Shown here: positions 17,384 through 25,199 of the stretch, in pieces | Position numbering within the stretch: the stretch's first letter is position 1 | Layout: every line of letters starts with the position of its first letter | Source of the DNA: UBA11403 sp963784615 | Lineage (GTDB): Bacteria; Pseudomonadota; Gammaproteobacteria; Legionellales; Legionellaceae | Assembly (NCBI GenBank): GCA_963784615.1 | Contig: CAWASG010000001.1 | Coordinates: forward strand, 2,046,001 to 2,110,000 | Direction of reading: 5' to 3' | DNA: 64,000 nt | Notes under the pieces: model-generated | The model's database searches: none | What the model was told of the DNA's origin: nothing | Seen by the model: only the letters and a program-made list of their open reading frames with translations | Program-made: the position numbers and the translations under genes

Positions 17384-17481
17384 CACGATTGCGACGTATT
17401 GAAACCGTATAAATTCTTTCCGAAAAAAGCTGTCTCAACCGAACCCATGATTCGATGCCTTGAATAAACACCGGAGTCTCG

Positions 17482-17546
17482 ACCCCGGTTGCCACGCAGC
17501 ACTCTTTATGTATTTGCAGTTTCGTGCAGGAGGCAACCAGGCTACG
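17482..17546 (-). repeat. repeat family R4, copy 3, inverted
   Basis: On the minus strand the element starts GTAGCCTGGTTGCC and ends TGGCAACCGGGGT. Its TAG (17542-17544) is the stop codon of hipA. Confidence 0.8.
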
Positions 17547-18783
17547 TGAGCGCCTTCTTACATCGTTTTTCCACGACCATTTTTGCGCGCTGTAGTGCGG
17601 GGTATTTTCCGTGTTGTGCCTCGAACTGGTTGATCGTAATGGACATGTTATCTAACAATGTTTCTGCAATGTTTAAGATTAATTTTTGCAGATACGCGGT
17701 GCCAATATTGCAAGTTTCTGCAAAATGGCTCCAATGATTGCGATTAATTTTGTCGGGATTAAATTCCCCGCCGACAGAAAGTGCTAAACGAGAGTCAATG
17801 CGTTCGATTGCTCTCGTGCAGACCAAATCATAAAATGGTGCAAGTCGCGCTTGCTGCTTTTCATCATAAATGAATGACAAATTTTTTGCGTGGCCATCCG
17901 AATTGCCCGCTAGCACATTAAAGATCTGCCATTTCAATACATTCTCCGAATCAATCAACGGGTTTGCGCTGATATTTTTAATCAGTTGATAACAATCATA
18001 AAATGAAGGCCCACCTTCTTGTTGATATTTATGTGCATAATCAATACCAAGCGCCTGGCAAAAGTCTTCTTGATGCAAGCGCTTTATTTTTTGATTCTGC
18101 AGAATACGATCATATCGCTCAATGAGTAAAAAGCGATGACGATCCAATTGTTTAAATTCACAATTGACTACGGGTAGATGGATTGTCTTAGCCAGCTCAG
18201 TTAATAAATATTCATATGCAGGAATATGGCCGTAATCAGTGACTTCAAATTTTATAATATGTGTTGAAGGCGCTGATCCTTGTGGTAAAAAATAATGATG
18301 TTGATCAAAAAAAATAGCGCATTTATCTTGTGCCCCTGCAAGTGATAATCGTGGGCGATTTTTCTCTGACGTCAAGCTTGCAAGATTTCCCTTGCGTAAT
18401 AAGATTTTTTTAAATTCTTCCTCACTCAGTTGTTGATAAAATGGTTTTGTATCCGGTGGTAATGTCGATGGTAAAATCGACAATGCGCCTGCGCACTCAC
18501 CACCGATTGCTTTTAATAATTCAAACTCGCTATTGGATATTTTTAAATCGCGTACCACATGTGCTCGTGCATTTGCTTCGGGTAATAAATTTGCAAAAAA
18601 TCGGTGCGCCAGGCTTTGCGCGGGTGAATATTCATCTGCTATCAAAGGTAATTGCTGAGAAATCGGAAAACCTTGATTGACCCAATCTTTTTCATATTGA
18701 AAGCCGAGTTTTCCTGTGGCATCTTGCCAGAGACGGCCAACCAAGATGTCTTCGTACCAAACATTTAAGCGCTCATCACTCAT
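17542..18783 (-). CDS. hipA: HipA-family serine/threonine kinase toxin
   Basis: HipA kinases phosphorylate glutamyl-tRNA synthetase or other targets and promote persistence. The N-terminal subdomain is present (LNVWYEDILVGRLWQ, then FPISQQLPL and HRFFANLLPE), followed by the kinase core: RPRLSLAGAQDKCAIFF (phosphate-binding loop region), THIIKFEVTDY, the catalytic loop LAGNSDGHAKNLSFIYD, and the metal-binding APFYDLVCT. All the kinase signatures are intact and the length (413) is normal. It follows hipB with the stop TAA directly touching its ATG. Its TAG stop comes from an R4 repeat, so the extreme C-terminus may differ from ancestral HipA. Confidence 0.93.
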   Translation of the reverse strand: MSDERLNVWYEDILVGRLWQDATGKLGFQYEKDWVNQGFPISQQLPLIADEYSPAQSLAHRFFANLLPEANARAHVVRDLKISNSEFELLKAIGGECAGALSILPSTLPPDTKPFYQQLSEEEFKKILLRKGNLASLTSEKNRPRLSLAGAQDKCAIFFDQHHYFLPQGSAPSTHIIKFEVTDYGHIPAYEYLLTELAKTIHLPVVNCEFKQLDRHRFLLIERYDRILQNQKIKRLHQEDFCQALGIDYAHKYQQEGGPSFYDCYQLIKNISANPLIDSENVLKWQIFNVLAGNSDGHAKNLSFIYDEKQQARLAPFYDLVCTRAIERIDSRLALSVGGEFNPDKINRNHWSHFAETCNIGTAYLQKLILNIAETLLDNMSITINQFEAQHGKYPALQRAKMVVEKRCKKALT

Positions 18784-19080
18784 TTATTCATCCATTTTTT
18801 TTCGAGATAGCACTTGGGGCACAGGCTGACTAAAACCTCGTGGTTGCACGATCATTTCCAAGCCCAGTTGATTGAGTATTTGCATGACTTTACCGAGCTG
18901 CGCCGTTTCCTTGCCGCGTTCTAATTCAGATAGAAAACGCATACCAACACGCGTCATGCCCGCTACTCTTTCCAGAGTAAACTGCTGGCTTGTTCGGTAT
19001 GTGCGAATGAGTTCTCCGAGGTCATGCGCATTGGCAACACGCCCAAAGCGAAGCGGTTTTTCAGATGATAACCGTAGCAT
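18784..19080 (-). CDS. hipB: HipB-like antitoxin, XRE-type HTH
   Basis: The 98-residue protein has a Cro/XRE helix-turn-helix in its middle (DLGELIRTYRTSQQFTLERV, AGMTRVGMRFLSELERGKET, then LGKVMQILNQLGLEMIVQP). HipB holds HipA inactive and represses the operon by binding inverted repeats. Two copies of a TACCGTACGGTA palindrome flank the promoter just upstream (see the regulatory entry). The stop codon touches the hipA start, giving translational coupling. Confidence 0.92.
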   Translation of the reverse strand: MLRLSSEKPLRFGRVANAHDLGELIRTYRTSQQFTLERVAGMTRVGMRFLSELERGKETAQLGKVMQILNQLGLEMIVQPRGFSQPVPQVLSRKKMDE

Positions 19081-19095
19081 AAATAATCCATATTA

Positions 19096-19164
19096 AATTA
19101 TCCCGTACGGTAAAAATAGCAAAGTATTATGATGATGTCAACTTTGTTTTTACCGTACGGTAAA
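19096..19164 (-). promoter_or_regulatory. hipBA promoter with two palindromic operators
   Basis: On the minus strand a TTGACA (19136-19141) stands 17 bases before TATTTT (19113-19118). An 18-base perfect palindrome TTTTACCGTACGGTAAAA covers 19147-19164, upstream of the -35. A near copy, with one half changed (TCCCGTACGGTA), covers 19098-19114 and touches the -10. Their centres are 50 bases apart, about five helical turns, so HipB dimers could bind the same face and loop the DNA. Confidence 0.8.
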
Positions 19165-19201
19165 ATTCAATGGTCAGCGACGCGTTGTGGCGGGTGTTTT
19201 A

Positions 19202-19645
19202 TCAGCATCCCGTTGTGACGATTGAGATAGCCGGTGGATTGCCATTTACATAAGACACTGCACAATTACCGGGGGTGGTTGCATTGATAATCGATATGAC
19301 CAGGGGCGCGCTTGCACTAAGAGCATAATAGTTTCCCGGTAAAGCGCCGAAGGTAATTCCGGCAGCTGCTGCCATAGATGCAGAATCACCATATTGAGTT
19401 CCGGCGCCAATATTAATTGATATGTTATCCATCGTAACACTGGTAGGCGTACCCCCAGGAGCGAGATACAACGCATGCACCATCGCTGAAGCAGCTTTAA
19501 TAGCGCCAAAAGCCGTTTGAATCGACGCCACACGTGCATCCGACCGTATTTCTATATACTTCGGAATTGCAAACGCAGACAGCGTGCCAATAATCACTAT
19601 CACGATCACTAGTTCAATTATCGAGAAGCCTTTTGATTTGTTCAT
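19202..19645 (-). CDS. type IV pilin, MshA-like
   Basis: A 147-residue prepilin: leader MNKSKG, then FSIIELVIVIVIIGTLSAFA with Glu5, followed by IPKYIEIRSDARVASIQTAF, a pattern typical of major MSHA pilins. The head contains a C-terminal disulfide pair (NCAVSYVNGNPPAISIVTTGC) as in type IVa pilins. The size fits a major pilin better than a minor one. AGGA is visible before the ATG. It is transcribed against the assembly genes and is separated from the minor pilins by the toxin-antitoxin block. In Vibrio, mshA sits next to mshB and mshC. Confidence 0.85.
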   Translation of the reverse strand: MNKSKGFSIIELVIVIVIIGTLSAFAIPKYIEIRSDARVASIQTAFGAIKAASAMVHALYLAPGGTPTSVTMDNISINIGAGTQYGDSASMAAAAGITFGALPGNYYALSASAPLVISIINATTPGNCAVSYVNGNPPAISIVTTGC

Positions 19646-19712
19646 AGTTGTTCCTCTCCATCCATGTTTAAAGTATAGCTCAAATACGCGTCAATGCGAG
19701 TGCCCCAGCCCC

Positions 19713-19814
19713 AACTGCCCGACTCCCTAACGGTCGTGGCTCGGATTACGAGCTGCAACAGACAGCAAGTGGCACACGGAATCCGAGCCACGACCGTTAG
19801 GGAGTGGAGCAGTT
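19713..19814. repeat. repeat family R2, copy 1
   Basis: Arms at 19713-19747 and 19780-19814 (35 bases each, two mismatches) contain CCTAACGGTCGTGGCTCGGA. The second copy is at 56790-56872. It sits upstream of the MshA-like gene, between it and the mshI operon. The rest of 19646-20081 holds a half copy of R1 (20019-20052) and no gene I can support. Confidence 0.85.
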
Positions 19815-20018
19815 GAAGCGAGCAAAATAGTTCATTTCTCGATGTTTGCACCAACTGCGCTAGAGCGTTCCTAACGAGGAACTATTAGATCGGCGTACAG
19901 CCTGTGAGGTTTCCTAGGGCGTGTTTATGCGTGGTTTTAACTACTTGCCCTGTACGCGTCCTGCATCGTATAGCAATCATTTGAAGAGTACGATACACTA
20001 AAAAAATCATGACGATTT

Positions 20019-20052
20019 TGTTGGGCTTCGCTCTCGCTCAACCCAACCTACG
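20019..20052. repeat. repeat R1, half copy
   Basis: One arm of R1 (TGTTGGGCTTCGCTCTCGCT and onward) ending in CGTCCGATTA, 30 bases before the mshI start. It cannot form a hairpin on its own. Confidence 0.8.
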
Positions 20053-20081
20053 TCCGATTAAATTTCAAAGCAGGATGCTGA

Positions 20082-21032
20082 ATGTTTGAATTCAAATTTA
20101 AAATCAAAAGTACCACTCAAACGGCTTTTTGCATGACCGATACCAGCTATAGTGTCGCGACGCTGGGTGAGGATAACCGCCTATTGCTCCATGAATACCA
20201 TGAGTTTACCGGTAAAACGACACCGACACTGGCAGACAGTTTAATTGCGGATGCTAAGCGGTTGCATTTGATTGGTCAAAAATGCCGGCTTGTACTCACA
20301 CCCAATCAATATCAGCTCGTGATGATGGATGCTCTGGATGTTCCTGAAACTGAGATGGCTAAGGCTTTAAAATGGCGCTTGAAAGGGTTAATCGAATATC
20401 CTCTTAATGATATCGCCATGGATGCGTTTTTAGTGCCGCCCCATGGTGTGGCCAAACAGCAAAAAAAAGCGTTTGTTGCGGTCACGCCGCTTTCAAAACT
20501 ACGTGCAAAATTGGCTTTATTTGCAGCGGCTTATATTGATATTGTTGAGGTCGGTATCACCGAACTTGCCTTGCGAAAAATATGTTCTTTAATTCCTCTC
20601 AAGCATGAGGCGCCTATTATTGTCATCAGTCTTGAAGCCAAGAACGCCCAACTGCATATTTTTTATAATAACCAACTCTATCTGGTGCGCGCCTTGCAGC
20701 TTCCAATCAATTTTTCTGATGAAAACCCCGATCACCACCGCAATACATTGCTTGAGATTCAGCGCAGTACCGATTACTGCTTGGTGACCCTAAAAATTCC
20801 TGAGCCGCAAGGTATTTTTTTCACCCCAGGGTTTGAAAAAGCCCAATACCTGTTAGGTTATCTTAAAAAAGAGCAATCAAAACCAGTTCAACTGATTGAT
20901 CTGAATGAGCTTTTGCCGGGACCGATGCCTTTAACCCCTCAAGATCAACACGACCTGTTTTACAGTATTGGGGGGGCGCTTACGATTCCTGAAGTCACAA
21001 CCCCGCTCATTAACCAGGAAGAGTCGAGATAA
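20082..21032 (+). CDS. mshI: MSHA biogenesis protein MshI (PilM-like)
   Basis: The 316-residue protein has the actin-like fold layout of MshI/PilM: CRLVLTPNQYQLVMMDALDV near residue 65, the lysine-rich MAKALKWRLKGLIEYPLNDI, FVAVTPLSKLRAKL, then APIIVISLEAKNAQLHIFY. It acts in the cytoplasm and links the assembly ATPase with the PilN/PilO inner-membrane proteins. It is the first gene of an eight-gene operon whose genes touch or overlap. It lacks the membrane segment found in some MshI proteins, which here is supplied by the following PilN-like gene. An AAGCAGGA site lies nine bases upstream of the ATG. Confidence 0.8.
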   Translation: MFEFKFKIKSTTQTAFCMTDTSYSVATLGEDNRLLLHEYHEFTGKTTPTLADSLIADAKRLHLIGQKCRLVLTPNQYQLVMMDALDVPETEMAKALKWRLKGLIEYPLNDIAMDAFLVPPHGVAKQQKKAFVAVTPLSKLRAKLALFAAAYIDIVEVGITELALRKICSLIPLKHEAPIIVISLEAKNAQLHIFYNNQLYLVRALQLPINFSDENPDHHRNTLLEIQRSTDYCLVTLKIPEPQGIFFTPGFEKAQYLLGYLKKEQSKPVQLIDLNELLPGPMPLTPQDQHDLFYSIGGALTIPEVTTPLINQEESR

Positions 21033-21033
21033 T

Positions 21034-21747
21034 ATGAGCCAACACGTTGATTTCCTTAAATCGATACCCAAAACCAAAACGCAACTTCCTGCCGACATGA
21101 TGATCGCAGGCATCGCGGTGAGCGTTGTATTACTCATTCTGGGCTCGGTCGGCCTGTGGTTCTATCAGGCTACAGTGAGCAAACAACTTCAGTCGGCGCA
21201 AAATGCAAATCAGAAAGAGACCGCCGCATTTCAAAAATTAGCCGAAGCCTATCCTTTATTGGCCGGTGATACGCCATTGGTGACGAAGGTTCTGGAATTA
21301 GAAAAAAATCTGCATGAGAAAGAAGCGTACTTTGCGGAGCTGACACATACTACGGTCCGTAAGCCGTTTTCAAAATACTTGATCGCCATATCACAAGCCG
21401 TGCCGGAAGGGCTTTGGTTGACAGGGATCAACATCAATCAAGACTCGGGAAATATCTCGTTAGAGGGAAAAGCATTGAGTCCTTCGTCGATCAGTTATTT
21501 CCTTAAAAAATTAGAGCAAATTCCTCCTTTTGTGGGTGAAGCCTTTGACTTGTTTGCCGTTAAGAAAAAAGTGGACGAATCTGGTCTGCATCAGTTTGAA
21601 GTAGCGAATAATCAATTGTTAAACGATGAACTGACTAAAGAAAAAGATAAAAAAAACGAGGATGGCGCTCAAACTGAAGACACCCAAGACGCAAATACTC
21701 AAAAAACTAATAATCCAACAGTAGACCATGCAGATGATAAAAAATAG
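21034..21747 (+). CDS. PilN-like pilus assembly protein
   Basis: A bitopic inner-membrane protein. After ~25 cytoplasmic residues (MSQHVDFLKSIPKTKTQLPA) comes one membrane helix (IAGIAVSVVLLILGSVGLWF), a coiled-coil stretch (KQLQSAQNANQKETAAFQKL), and a periplasmic domain with FSKYLIAISQAVPEGLWLTGI, a typical PilN motif. The C-terminus is a charged, low-complexity tail (KEKDKKNEDGAQTEDTQDAN) that other PilN proteins lack. I start at 21034, one base after the mshI stop TAA; a longer frame begins inside mshI. It overlaps mshJ by 20 bases. Confidence 0.8.
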   Translation: MSQHVDFLKSIPKTKTQLPADMMIAGIAVSVVLLILGSVGLWFYQATVSKQLQSAQNANQKETAAFQKLAEAYPLLAGDTPLVTKVLELEKNLHEKEAYFAELTHTTVRKPFSKYLIAISQAVPEGLWLTGININQDSGNISLEGKALSPSSISYFLKKLEQIPPFVGEAFDLFAVKKKVDESGLHQFEVANNQLLNDELTKEKDKKNEDGAQTEDTQDANTQKTNNPTVDHADDKK

Positions 21748-22516
21748 TGTGTTAGAAGGATTTGCCATACTACGGTTCAGTCTTGAGCGACTCAAGGAAC
21801 GAGAGCGTGCGCTGATTTTATTATCGGTACTGTCTGGCCTGCTATTACTGTGGTATTTGTTGTCCTATATGCCGCAATCTAATGCCCTTAATCGCACTAA
21901 GGCGTCGATTAATGACGTCACCCTGTTCACGGGGCAATTGACGCAAAAACGCACGATGATCGAAAGTTTAATTAAGGATAACTCTGTCAGCCAGCTCATG
22001 ACGAGGTATGCGCATGTACAAAATGAAATGCAAGAATTGGAAGATAATATCAAGCGTTTTCAAACCCGATATATCGACTACAAACAGTTAAATAGTTTAC
22101 TCTATTCGATTTTACAACAAACAACAGACGTTAGTATTATTACGTTCAGTAATACAAGTACACTCATAACCGAAGGGCCTCAGGGAATCCCGCCACCTGC
22201 GCCTGCAGTAGCAGGATCAACGCCACAACCCACTCCCGCTGCACCACCACCTACGCAACCAGCAGGAGCAGCCGCACCAACGCCCGAACCCGAGGGGCCA
22301 AAAGTGGAGCGTTATCAGTATAAATTGATATTGAAAGGATCTTATGCCCCCATTACAGAATATTTGAGTAAACTGGAGGCAACCGGCTGGCAGTTTTATT
22401 GGGATAAACTGACCTATGTGGTTCAACAGCATCCGGACGCATTAGTTACGATTGAATTTTATACATTAAGACCCACAGAGTCCGATCCGGTGCCGGCGAA
22501 GGGAGGTCAGGGATGA
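21728..22516 (+). CDS. mshJ: MshJ (PilO-like) pilus assembly protein
   Basis: The protein has one N-terminal membrane helix (LILLSVLSGLLLLWYLLSYM, residues ~28-47), a coiled-coil region (NEMQELEDNIKRFQTRYIDY), a Pro/Ala-rich linker around residues 150-195, and a small periplasmic domain ending YQYKLILKGSYAPITEYLSK, WQFYWDKLTYVVQQHPDALV. This is the plan of MshJ/PilO, which pairs with the PilN-like protein in the alignment complex. The Pro/Ala-rich linker is unusually long. The gene starts inside the preceding gene and its stop overlaps the mshK start by four bases. Confidence 0.83.
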   Translation: MQMIKNSVLEGFAILRFSLERLKERERALILLSVLSGLLLLWYLLSYMPQSNALNRTKASINDVTLFTGQLTQKRTMIESLIKDNSVSQLMTRYAHVQNEMQELEDNIKRFQTRYIDYKQLNSLLYSILQQTTDVSIITFSNTSTLITEGPQGIPPPAPAVAGSTPQPTPAAPPPTQPAGAAAPTPEPEGPKVERYQYKLILKGSYAPITEYLSKLEATGWQFYWDKLTYVVQQHPDALVTIEFYTLRPTESDPVPAKGGQG

Positions 22517-23244
22517 ATGGTCGACTACTCTTCTCAATGAAGTTTCCCTGGTGTATCAACGTTCCACTCGCTGCCATTAAGTTAAGGGAATTAATCGGAG
22601 TAGGTTGGGTTGAGCGAGAGCGAAGCCCAACAAAATCGTCTACCTGGTTGCGTCGTTGCCGCGCTTCGCTCCCAAAGAAACTCACAATCTGTGCGATGTT
22701 GTATCAGGCGTCGTTGCGAGGCACGAAGCAATCCAGGGAGCAAAGCTTCGAACCCCTGGATTGCTTCGTGCCTCGCAACGACGCCACCTGCAAGTTCATT
22801 TCATCTGTCGGTACCGAAGGTACTTGGGTGCTCGCAACGACGAAGTCTGGCAGATTTTACACAAATTGTGACGTTCATTGCGGTTGTTTATACCGTAGGT
22901 TCTGGGGGCTCGTTTTGTCTTTACTCGTCGCACTCTCCCAAGCGGCCTACTCCCAGGAAACGTCGACAATTCCGGGCGCGCCGACTGCGAAATCATCGCC
23001 AACGATCATGCGCGATCCGACCAAGCCATTTACCGGGAAAGTCGAGGTAAGCGGCCAACTCCAACTACGGTCAATTTTAATTGGAAAAGACAGGAGACTT
23101 GCCTTAATTAATGATACATTTGTAGAGATTGGTGATACGATAGGATCAGCCAAAGTGATTGCTATTAAAGAGTATTCCGTGGTATTGGTAGACTCAGGGC
23201 GAACGGAAACCCTTTATTTATTTACAAACGATATTCGGAAATAA
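22513..23244 (+). CDS. mshK: MshK-like protein with repeat-derived N-terminal extension
   Basis: The conserved part is the last ~110 residues: a signal-peptide-like segment (WGLVLSLLVALSQAAYSQ) and a PilP/MshK-type domain (RDPTKPF, LQLRSILIGKDRRLALINDT, VVLVDSGRTETLYLF). MshK/PilP proteins link the inner-membrane complex to the secretin. The first ~130 residues are translations of repeats inserted between the start codon and the signal region: R1 (22600-22632, giving VGWVERERSP) and an R3 hairpin (22709-22783). No stop was introduced. Normal MshK has about 100-120 residues. Whether translation starts at 22513 or inside is unclear; the internal TTG near 22915 has no obvious ribosome site. Confidence 0.65.
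   Translation: MNGRLLFSMKFPWCINVPLAAIKLRELIGVGWVERERSPTKSSTWLRRCRASLPKKLTICAMLYQASLRGTKQSREQSFEPLDCFVPRNDATCKFISSVGTEGTWVLATTKSGRFYTNCDVHCGCLYRRFWGLVLSLLVALSQAAYSQETSTIPGAPTAKSSPTIMRDPTKPFTGKVEVSGQLQLRSILIGKDRRLALINDTFVEIGDTIGSAKVIAIKEYSVVLVDSGRTETLYLFTNDIRK
22600..22632. repeat. repeat R1, half copy inside mshK
   Basis: GTAGGTTGGGTTGAGCGAGA and onward, preceded by the same CATTAAGTTAAGGGAATTAA flank seen at 13297, so the unit entered mshK from the left. It is read through in the mshK frame. Confidence 0.8.
22709..22783. repeat. repeat family R3, copy inside mshK
   Basis: A palindrome with ~30-base arms (CGTCGTTGCGAGGCACGAAG and onward, 22709-22738 and 22754-22783). A second copy lies at 47180-47255; both are followed by GCCACCTGCAAGTTCAT. 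A diverged fragment is at 59040-59110. Confidence 0.85.
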
Positions 23245-23249
23245 CCTAC

Positions 23250-25181
23250 ATGAAAATTGGACTTCAAGACCGTACGCGCAGAAGAGTAAAACATCAATGG
23301 CACTGGCAGGTTATATGCAGCGCACTCGTGCTGCTCGGTCCGATTTCATGTACAACCAATCAGCCCGTCAATGGAACCGCCATTGACGATATGACCGTTG
23401 CGTTGCATCAAGGGATTGATGGCAATCAAGCGCTTGATAAAAAAGGCCACGTGCGCACGTCGGGGCGTCTTGGAAAGATTTTGCTTCCCGGGATCAAAGT
23501 TCGCGCACCGGGCCGATACGCTGCCAATCGACGTTTTGATATTGCGGTAAAAAATATTCCAGCACGAACCTTTTATATGGGTTTGGTGACCAATACGCCG
23601 GTGAGTCTTGCAGTCAGTCCTGAAATCAAAGGTGACATCACCTTGAACTTAAAACAAGTGACGATCGAGCAAGTCTTGCAAACGTTGGAAAATTTATACG
23701 GTTATGCCTATATCCCCATTCCTGGCGGTTACGAAATTCTGCCTAATGCATTAAAGACAAAAATATACACGATAAATTATCTGGAACTGCAACGCGAGAG
23801 CAAATCCAATATGCTCATGAGCTCAGGCGAAGTGACTCAGGCGTCAGTGGGGGGTTCTGGCTCCGGCGGAACTGGAAGCGGAGGCTCCAGCGGCTCGACA
23901 GGGGGCGGTTCGGGTGGGTATAGCTCAAGCGGCAGCAATAGCAATCAAGCTACAACGGTACCGAATGTTATTGGCAATGTTGAAACCAAAAGTACGTTTG
24001 ATTTTTGGAAACAGCTTGAAAGAACGTTAACCAATATCATTGGTGCAGACGATGCAGGCACGACCATCAATTACATTCCACAAAATTCAAAAGACCCCGC
24101 TGTTCGAACGCTTACTGCGGCACCCGCCGATGCAAGTGCGGCCTCCGTTGCTAACAAACGCTCCGTGACTGTCAATCCTTTGGCGGGCGTTGTGGTGGTC
24201 AGAGCGTATCCCCGAGAATTGAAGCAGGTCGATGCTTATCTGGATATCGTGCAAAATAGCGTTGATCGGCAAGTGATTCTTGAAGCCAAAATATTGGAAG
24301 TCACTTTAAACAACCAATACCAAATGGGAATTGATTGGAAGCTATTTGGTGCAAACCTGCAGGCGATTAGGACCTTCCCAGGCACAGACCTTAAGCTTGA
24401 GGAGTTTCCCGATGCATTTTCAATTACTGCAAAATTTCATCCCGAAGATTTTACCGCAACTCTGCGCGCATTGGAGTTACAAGGGAATATCCAGGTGTTA
24501 TCAAGCCCTAAAGTCGCAACCATGAACAACCAAATGTCGGCTATTAAAGTCGGCACGGATGAGTTTTTTGTGACCAATATTAACAATAATAACAATGGTA
24601 ACGTGTCGGGAGGCGGAACGGTTGTGTCTCAAGTGACACCTATTTATACGCCATTCTTTTCGGGGATTACGTTGGATGTGACACCACAGGTCGATCGTGA
24701 CAATAACGTCACCCTGCATGTCCATCCGTCGATCAGTCTCGTCAAAGGACAACAAAAATCCTATACGACCGGAACAGTTGGAAGTAGTGCCGCGTCATTT
24801 GACTTTGCTCGTAGCACCATCCGTGAGTCCGATACCATTGTTCATTCTAAAAATGGCCAGGTCATCATCATTGGTGGCTTAATGCAAAATGCAACGACTG
24901 AAGATATTGCGCAAATGCCTGGTTTTGGAAATATCCCCTTTTTGGGCACATTGTTACGCAACACCAAGCAACAATCGCAAAAAACAGAGTTGGTTATTTT
25001 ATTAAGAGCGACCATTGTGAATGGCAAAAACACCAATCGTCAATTGGCAGAAACCACTCAGCGTTTCGCAGGGGTAAAACGGGGCTTCCACATTGGCGGA
25101 AGACCTGATATCTTTGGTACAGAAGGAGAAGTTCCTGTACCATTTGGTCCAGCTGCAGGAAATTATAGTCCGAAAAACTAA
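23250..25181 (+). CDS. mshL: MshL outer-membrane secretin
   Basis: MshL forms the ring through which the pilus crosses the outer membrane. It has a lipoprotein-type signal (ALVLLGPISC), an STN-like domain (RTFYMGLVTNTPVSLAVSPE, then LKQVTIEQVLQTLENLYGYA), a Gly/Ser-rich linker around residues 200-235, an N-domain (NPLAGVVVVRAYPRELKQVD), and the secretin core with QVILEAKILEVTL, VLSSPKVATMNNQMSAIKVG, and the closing VIIIGGLMQNATTEDIAQMP, GFGNIPFLGTLLRN. All secretin signatures are intact; 643 residues is a little longer than the ~560-580 of Vibrio MshL, because of the linker. It follows mshK by five bases. Confidence 0.9.
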   Translation: MKIGLQDRTRRRVKHQWHWQVICSALVLLGPISCTTNQPVNGTAIDDMTVALHQGIDGNQALDKKGHVRTSGRLGKILLPGIKVRAPGRYAANRRFDIAVKNIPARTFYMGLVTNTPVSLAVSPEIKGDITLNLKQVTIEQVLQTLENLYGYAYIPIPGGYEILPNALKTKIYTINYLELQRESKSNMLMSSGEVTQASVGGSGSGGTGSGGSSGSTGGGSGGYSSSGSNSNQATTVPNVIGNVETKSTFDFWKQLERTLTNIIGADDAGTTINYIPQNSKDPAVRTLTAAPADASAASVANKRSVTVNPLAGVVVVRAYPRELKQVDAYLDIVQNSVDRQVILEAKILEVTLNNQYQMGIDWKLFGANLQAIRTFPGTDLKLEEFPDAFSITAKFHPEDFTATLRALELQGNIQVLSSPKVATMNNQMSAIKVGTDEFFVTNINNNNNGNVSGGGTVVSQVTPIYTPFFSGITLDVTPQVDRDNNVTLHVHPSISLVKGQQKSYTTGTVGSSAASFDFARSTIRESDTIVHSKNGQVIIIGGLMQNATTEDIAQMPGFGNIPFLGTLLRNTKQQSQKTELVILLRATIVNGKNTNRQLAETTQRFAGVKRGFHIGGRPDIFGTEGEVPVPFGPAAGNYSPKN

Positions 25182-25199
25182 TGAATAGGGAGGTTTTCA

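Noticed and set aside
17542..17737. Plus-strand ORF overlapping the hipA end
   Set aside because: It lies entirely on the opposite strand of hipA and the R4 repeat and resembles nothing.
22610..23050. Second ORF across the repeats inside mshK (+ strand, other frame)
   Set aside because: It is a shadow of repeat DNA and of the mshK frame, with no ribosome site.
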